NCBI GenBank assembly: GCA_016867725.1
Contig: VGIX01000064.1
Coordinates: 1 to 6,209, forward strand
Origin: Candidatus Effluviviaceae Genus I sp.
Lineage (GTDB): Bacteria; Joyebacterota; Joyebacteria; Joyebacterales; Joyebacteraceae
Direction: 5' to 3'
DNA: 6,209 bases
Shown here: positions 5,260 through 6,209 of the stretch, one piece after another
Layout: each line of letters starts with the position of its first letter
Position numbering within the stretch: the stretch's first letter is position 1
Notes under the pieces: model-generated
The model's database searches: none
Told to the model about the DNA's origin: nothing
What the model saw: only the letters and a program-made list of their open reading frames with translations
Program-made: the position numbers and the translations under genes

Positions 5260-6209
5260 CTAGCTCTGGTCCTTCTCCCGCTCCGCCATCGTGATGCAGC
5301 CGCTCACGGGGCACACCGTGGCGCAGAACCCGCAGCCGATGCACTTCTCGTCGTCAACGACCGGAACGCGCTCGAGATCCGTCCCTCGCCTCTGCTCGGC
5401 GAAGCACAAGGCCTGATGCCCTCCGTCGCGGCACGCGATGACACAGCCGCCGCATCCCACGCACAGCGCCTCGTCTATCCGGCTCACGACCTTCCACTCG
5501 CGCGACAGCGCCTCGTGCGCCACCAGGTTCGGCAGCCCCCGCCCGATGAGATCGGCCGGCGACGCGAGACATCGGTCCTCAAGATAGAGTGAGAGTCCCT
5601 CGACAAGCTCCTCGACAATGTCATACCCGTAGCGCATCGCCGCCGTGCAGACCTGGACGGTCCCCGCGCCCGCGAGCATGAACTCCGCGGCGTCCTGCCA
5701 CGTCACGACGCCGCCGACGCCCGACACCGGCAGCCCGACGTCCTTCGCGACCTCCGCCACGAACCGGAGCGCGATGGGCTTGATCGCCGGCCCCGAGTAC
5801 CCGCCCATGGTGGACTTCCCGTACACGCCCGGCCGCGGCGCCCACGTGTCGAGGTCGAACCCCAGGAGCGCCTTGACCGTGTTGATGCACGTCACGCCGG
5901 CCGCCCCCGCCTCCTTCACCTTCCGCGCGATCGGTCTCATGTCGGTCACGTTCGGCGTCAGCTTGATGAGGACGGGGATCTTCACGGCCTCGGCGACCCA
6001 CTTCGCACGCTCGTAGGTCAGGTTCGCGTCCTGCCCGACCACCGACCCCATCCCGCGCTCGGGCATGCCGTGCGGGCACGAGAAGCTGCACTCGATCATG
6101 TCCGCGCCTGCGCCCTCGACGCGCCGCGCGATCTCCTTCCACTCCGCCTCGGTGCTCGCCATCATGCTCACGATGACGACACGGTCGGGGTAGCGCCTCT
6201 TGAGGTCGC
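5260..6209 (-). CDS. preA: NAD-dependent dihydropyrimidine dehydrogenase, catalytic subunit PreA (N-terminus off the right edge)
   Basis: An FMN and iron-sulfur enzyme that, with PreT, interconverts uracil or thymine and the 5,6-dihydro forms in the cytoplasm. The visible 315 residues match E. coli PreA (about 411 aa) from its DYPDKVLIAS region to the end, so about 95-100 N-terminal residues are missing. In visible numbering, the active-site loop SCPHGMPERGMGSVVGQ carries the presumed catalytic C44, K82 lies in LIKLTPN, and GVGGVVTWQDAAEF (from about 163) is the FMN phosphate region. Two C-terminal [4Fe-4S] motifs are intact: C249/252/255/259 and C289/292/295/299 with a following Pro. The frame is open to the window end; the GTG at 6169-6171 is an internal Val, not a start. 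PreT would be expected further upstream, but this cannot be seen. The product would feed the hydantoinase encoded two genes downstream, across a terminator. Confidence 0.93.
   Translation of the reverse strand, partial: DLKRRYPDRVVIVSMMASTEAEWKEIARRVEGAGADMIECSFSCPHGMPERGMGSVVGQDANLTYERAKWVAEAVKIPVLIKLTPNVTDMRPIARKVKEAGAAGVTCINTVKALLGFDLDTWAPRPGVYGKSTMGGYSGPAIKPIALRFVAEVAKDVGLPVSGVGGVVTWQDAAEFMLAGAGTVQVCTAAMRYGYDIVEELVEGLSLYLEDRCLASPADLIGRGLPNLVAHEALSREWKVVSRIDEALCVGCGGCVIACRDGGHQALCFAEQRRGTDLERVPVVDDEKCIGCGFCATVCPVSGCITMAEREKDQS

Noticed and set aside
5260-6171. PreA starting at GTG 6171
   Set aside because: The frame continues to the window edge with conserved PreA residues (LKRRYPDRVVIVS), so this is an internal Val.
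1-6209. tRNA, rRNA, CRISPR, insertion sequence or attachment site
   Set aside because: No tRNA-like or rRNA motifs, direct repeat arrays, transposase or integrase motifs, or terminal repeats were seen.

Overview
This is a very GC-rich window with short intergenic gaps and strong Shine-Dalgarno (SD) sites. It looks like a fragment of a free-living, probably anaerobic or facultative, bacterial chromosome. The PKD-plus-propeller lipoprotein style (WDWNGDG..WDT, then 'WDGPYL..AGY') recalls uncultivated FCB-group or Eisenbacteria-like genomes. That placement is only an impression; no rRNA or marker gene is present to confirm it.

The minus strand carries five catabolic or amino-acid enzymes, read from high to low coordinates. 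(1) The C-terminal three quarters of PreA, the catalytic subunit of NAD-dependent dihydropyrimidine dehydrogenase, runs off the right edge. It is followed by a GC hairpin with a T-run. (2) A serine-nucleophile alpha/beta hydrolase is preceded by a good promoter, TTGAGC-17 bp-TACAAT, placed so close to the ATG that the mRNA should be leaderless. (3) One base later comes a dihydropyrimidinase/hydantoinase of the cyclic-amidohydrolase family. (4) Beyond an oppositely oriented gene comes SsnA, a putative aminohydrolase, with its own promoter, TTGACT-17 bp-TATCCT. (5) Threonine synthase is coupled to ssnA by a GTGA start/stop overlap and runs off the left edge.

The only plus-strand gene (2052-2877) is a small lipoprotein with a PKD domain and propeller-like repeats, split by one apparent extra G in a GGG run. 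It is divergent from ssnA across a 289-base gap that holds the ssnA promoter and a 10-bp dyad. It converges on the hydantoinase, and their stop codons overlap by 4 bases. A strong 11-bp-stem hairpin just inside the hydantoinase 3' end may stop its transcripts.

Functionally, PreA (reduction of uracil/thymine) and the hydantoinase (opening of the dihydropyrimidine ring) are consecutive steps of reductive pyrimidine breakdown. SsnA and a HyuA-type hydantoinase also occur together in the E. coli ygeW-ygeX-ygeY-hyuA-ygfK-ssnA region and in related anaerobic purine/urate degradation clusters. The window therefore looks like part of a nucleobase-degradation locus. The unusual parts are the coupled threonine synthase (a fold-type II PLP enzyme, as is YgeX) and the alpha/beta hydrolase. 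No mobile element, CRISPR array, tRNA or rRNA was seen.
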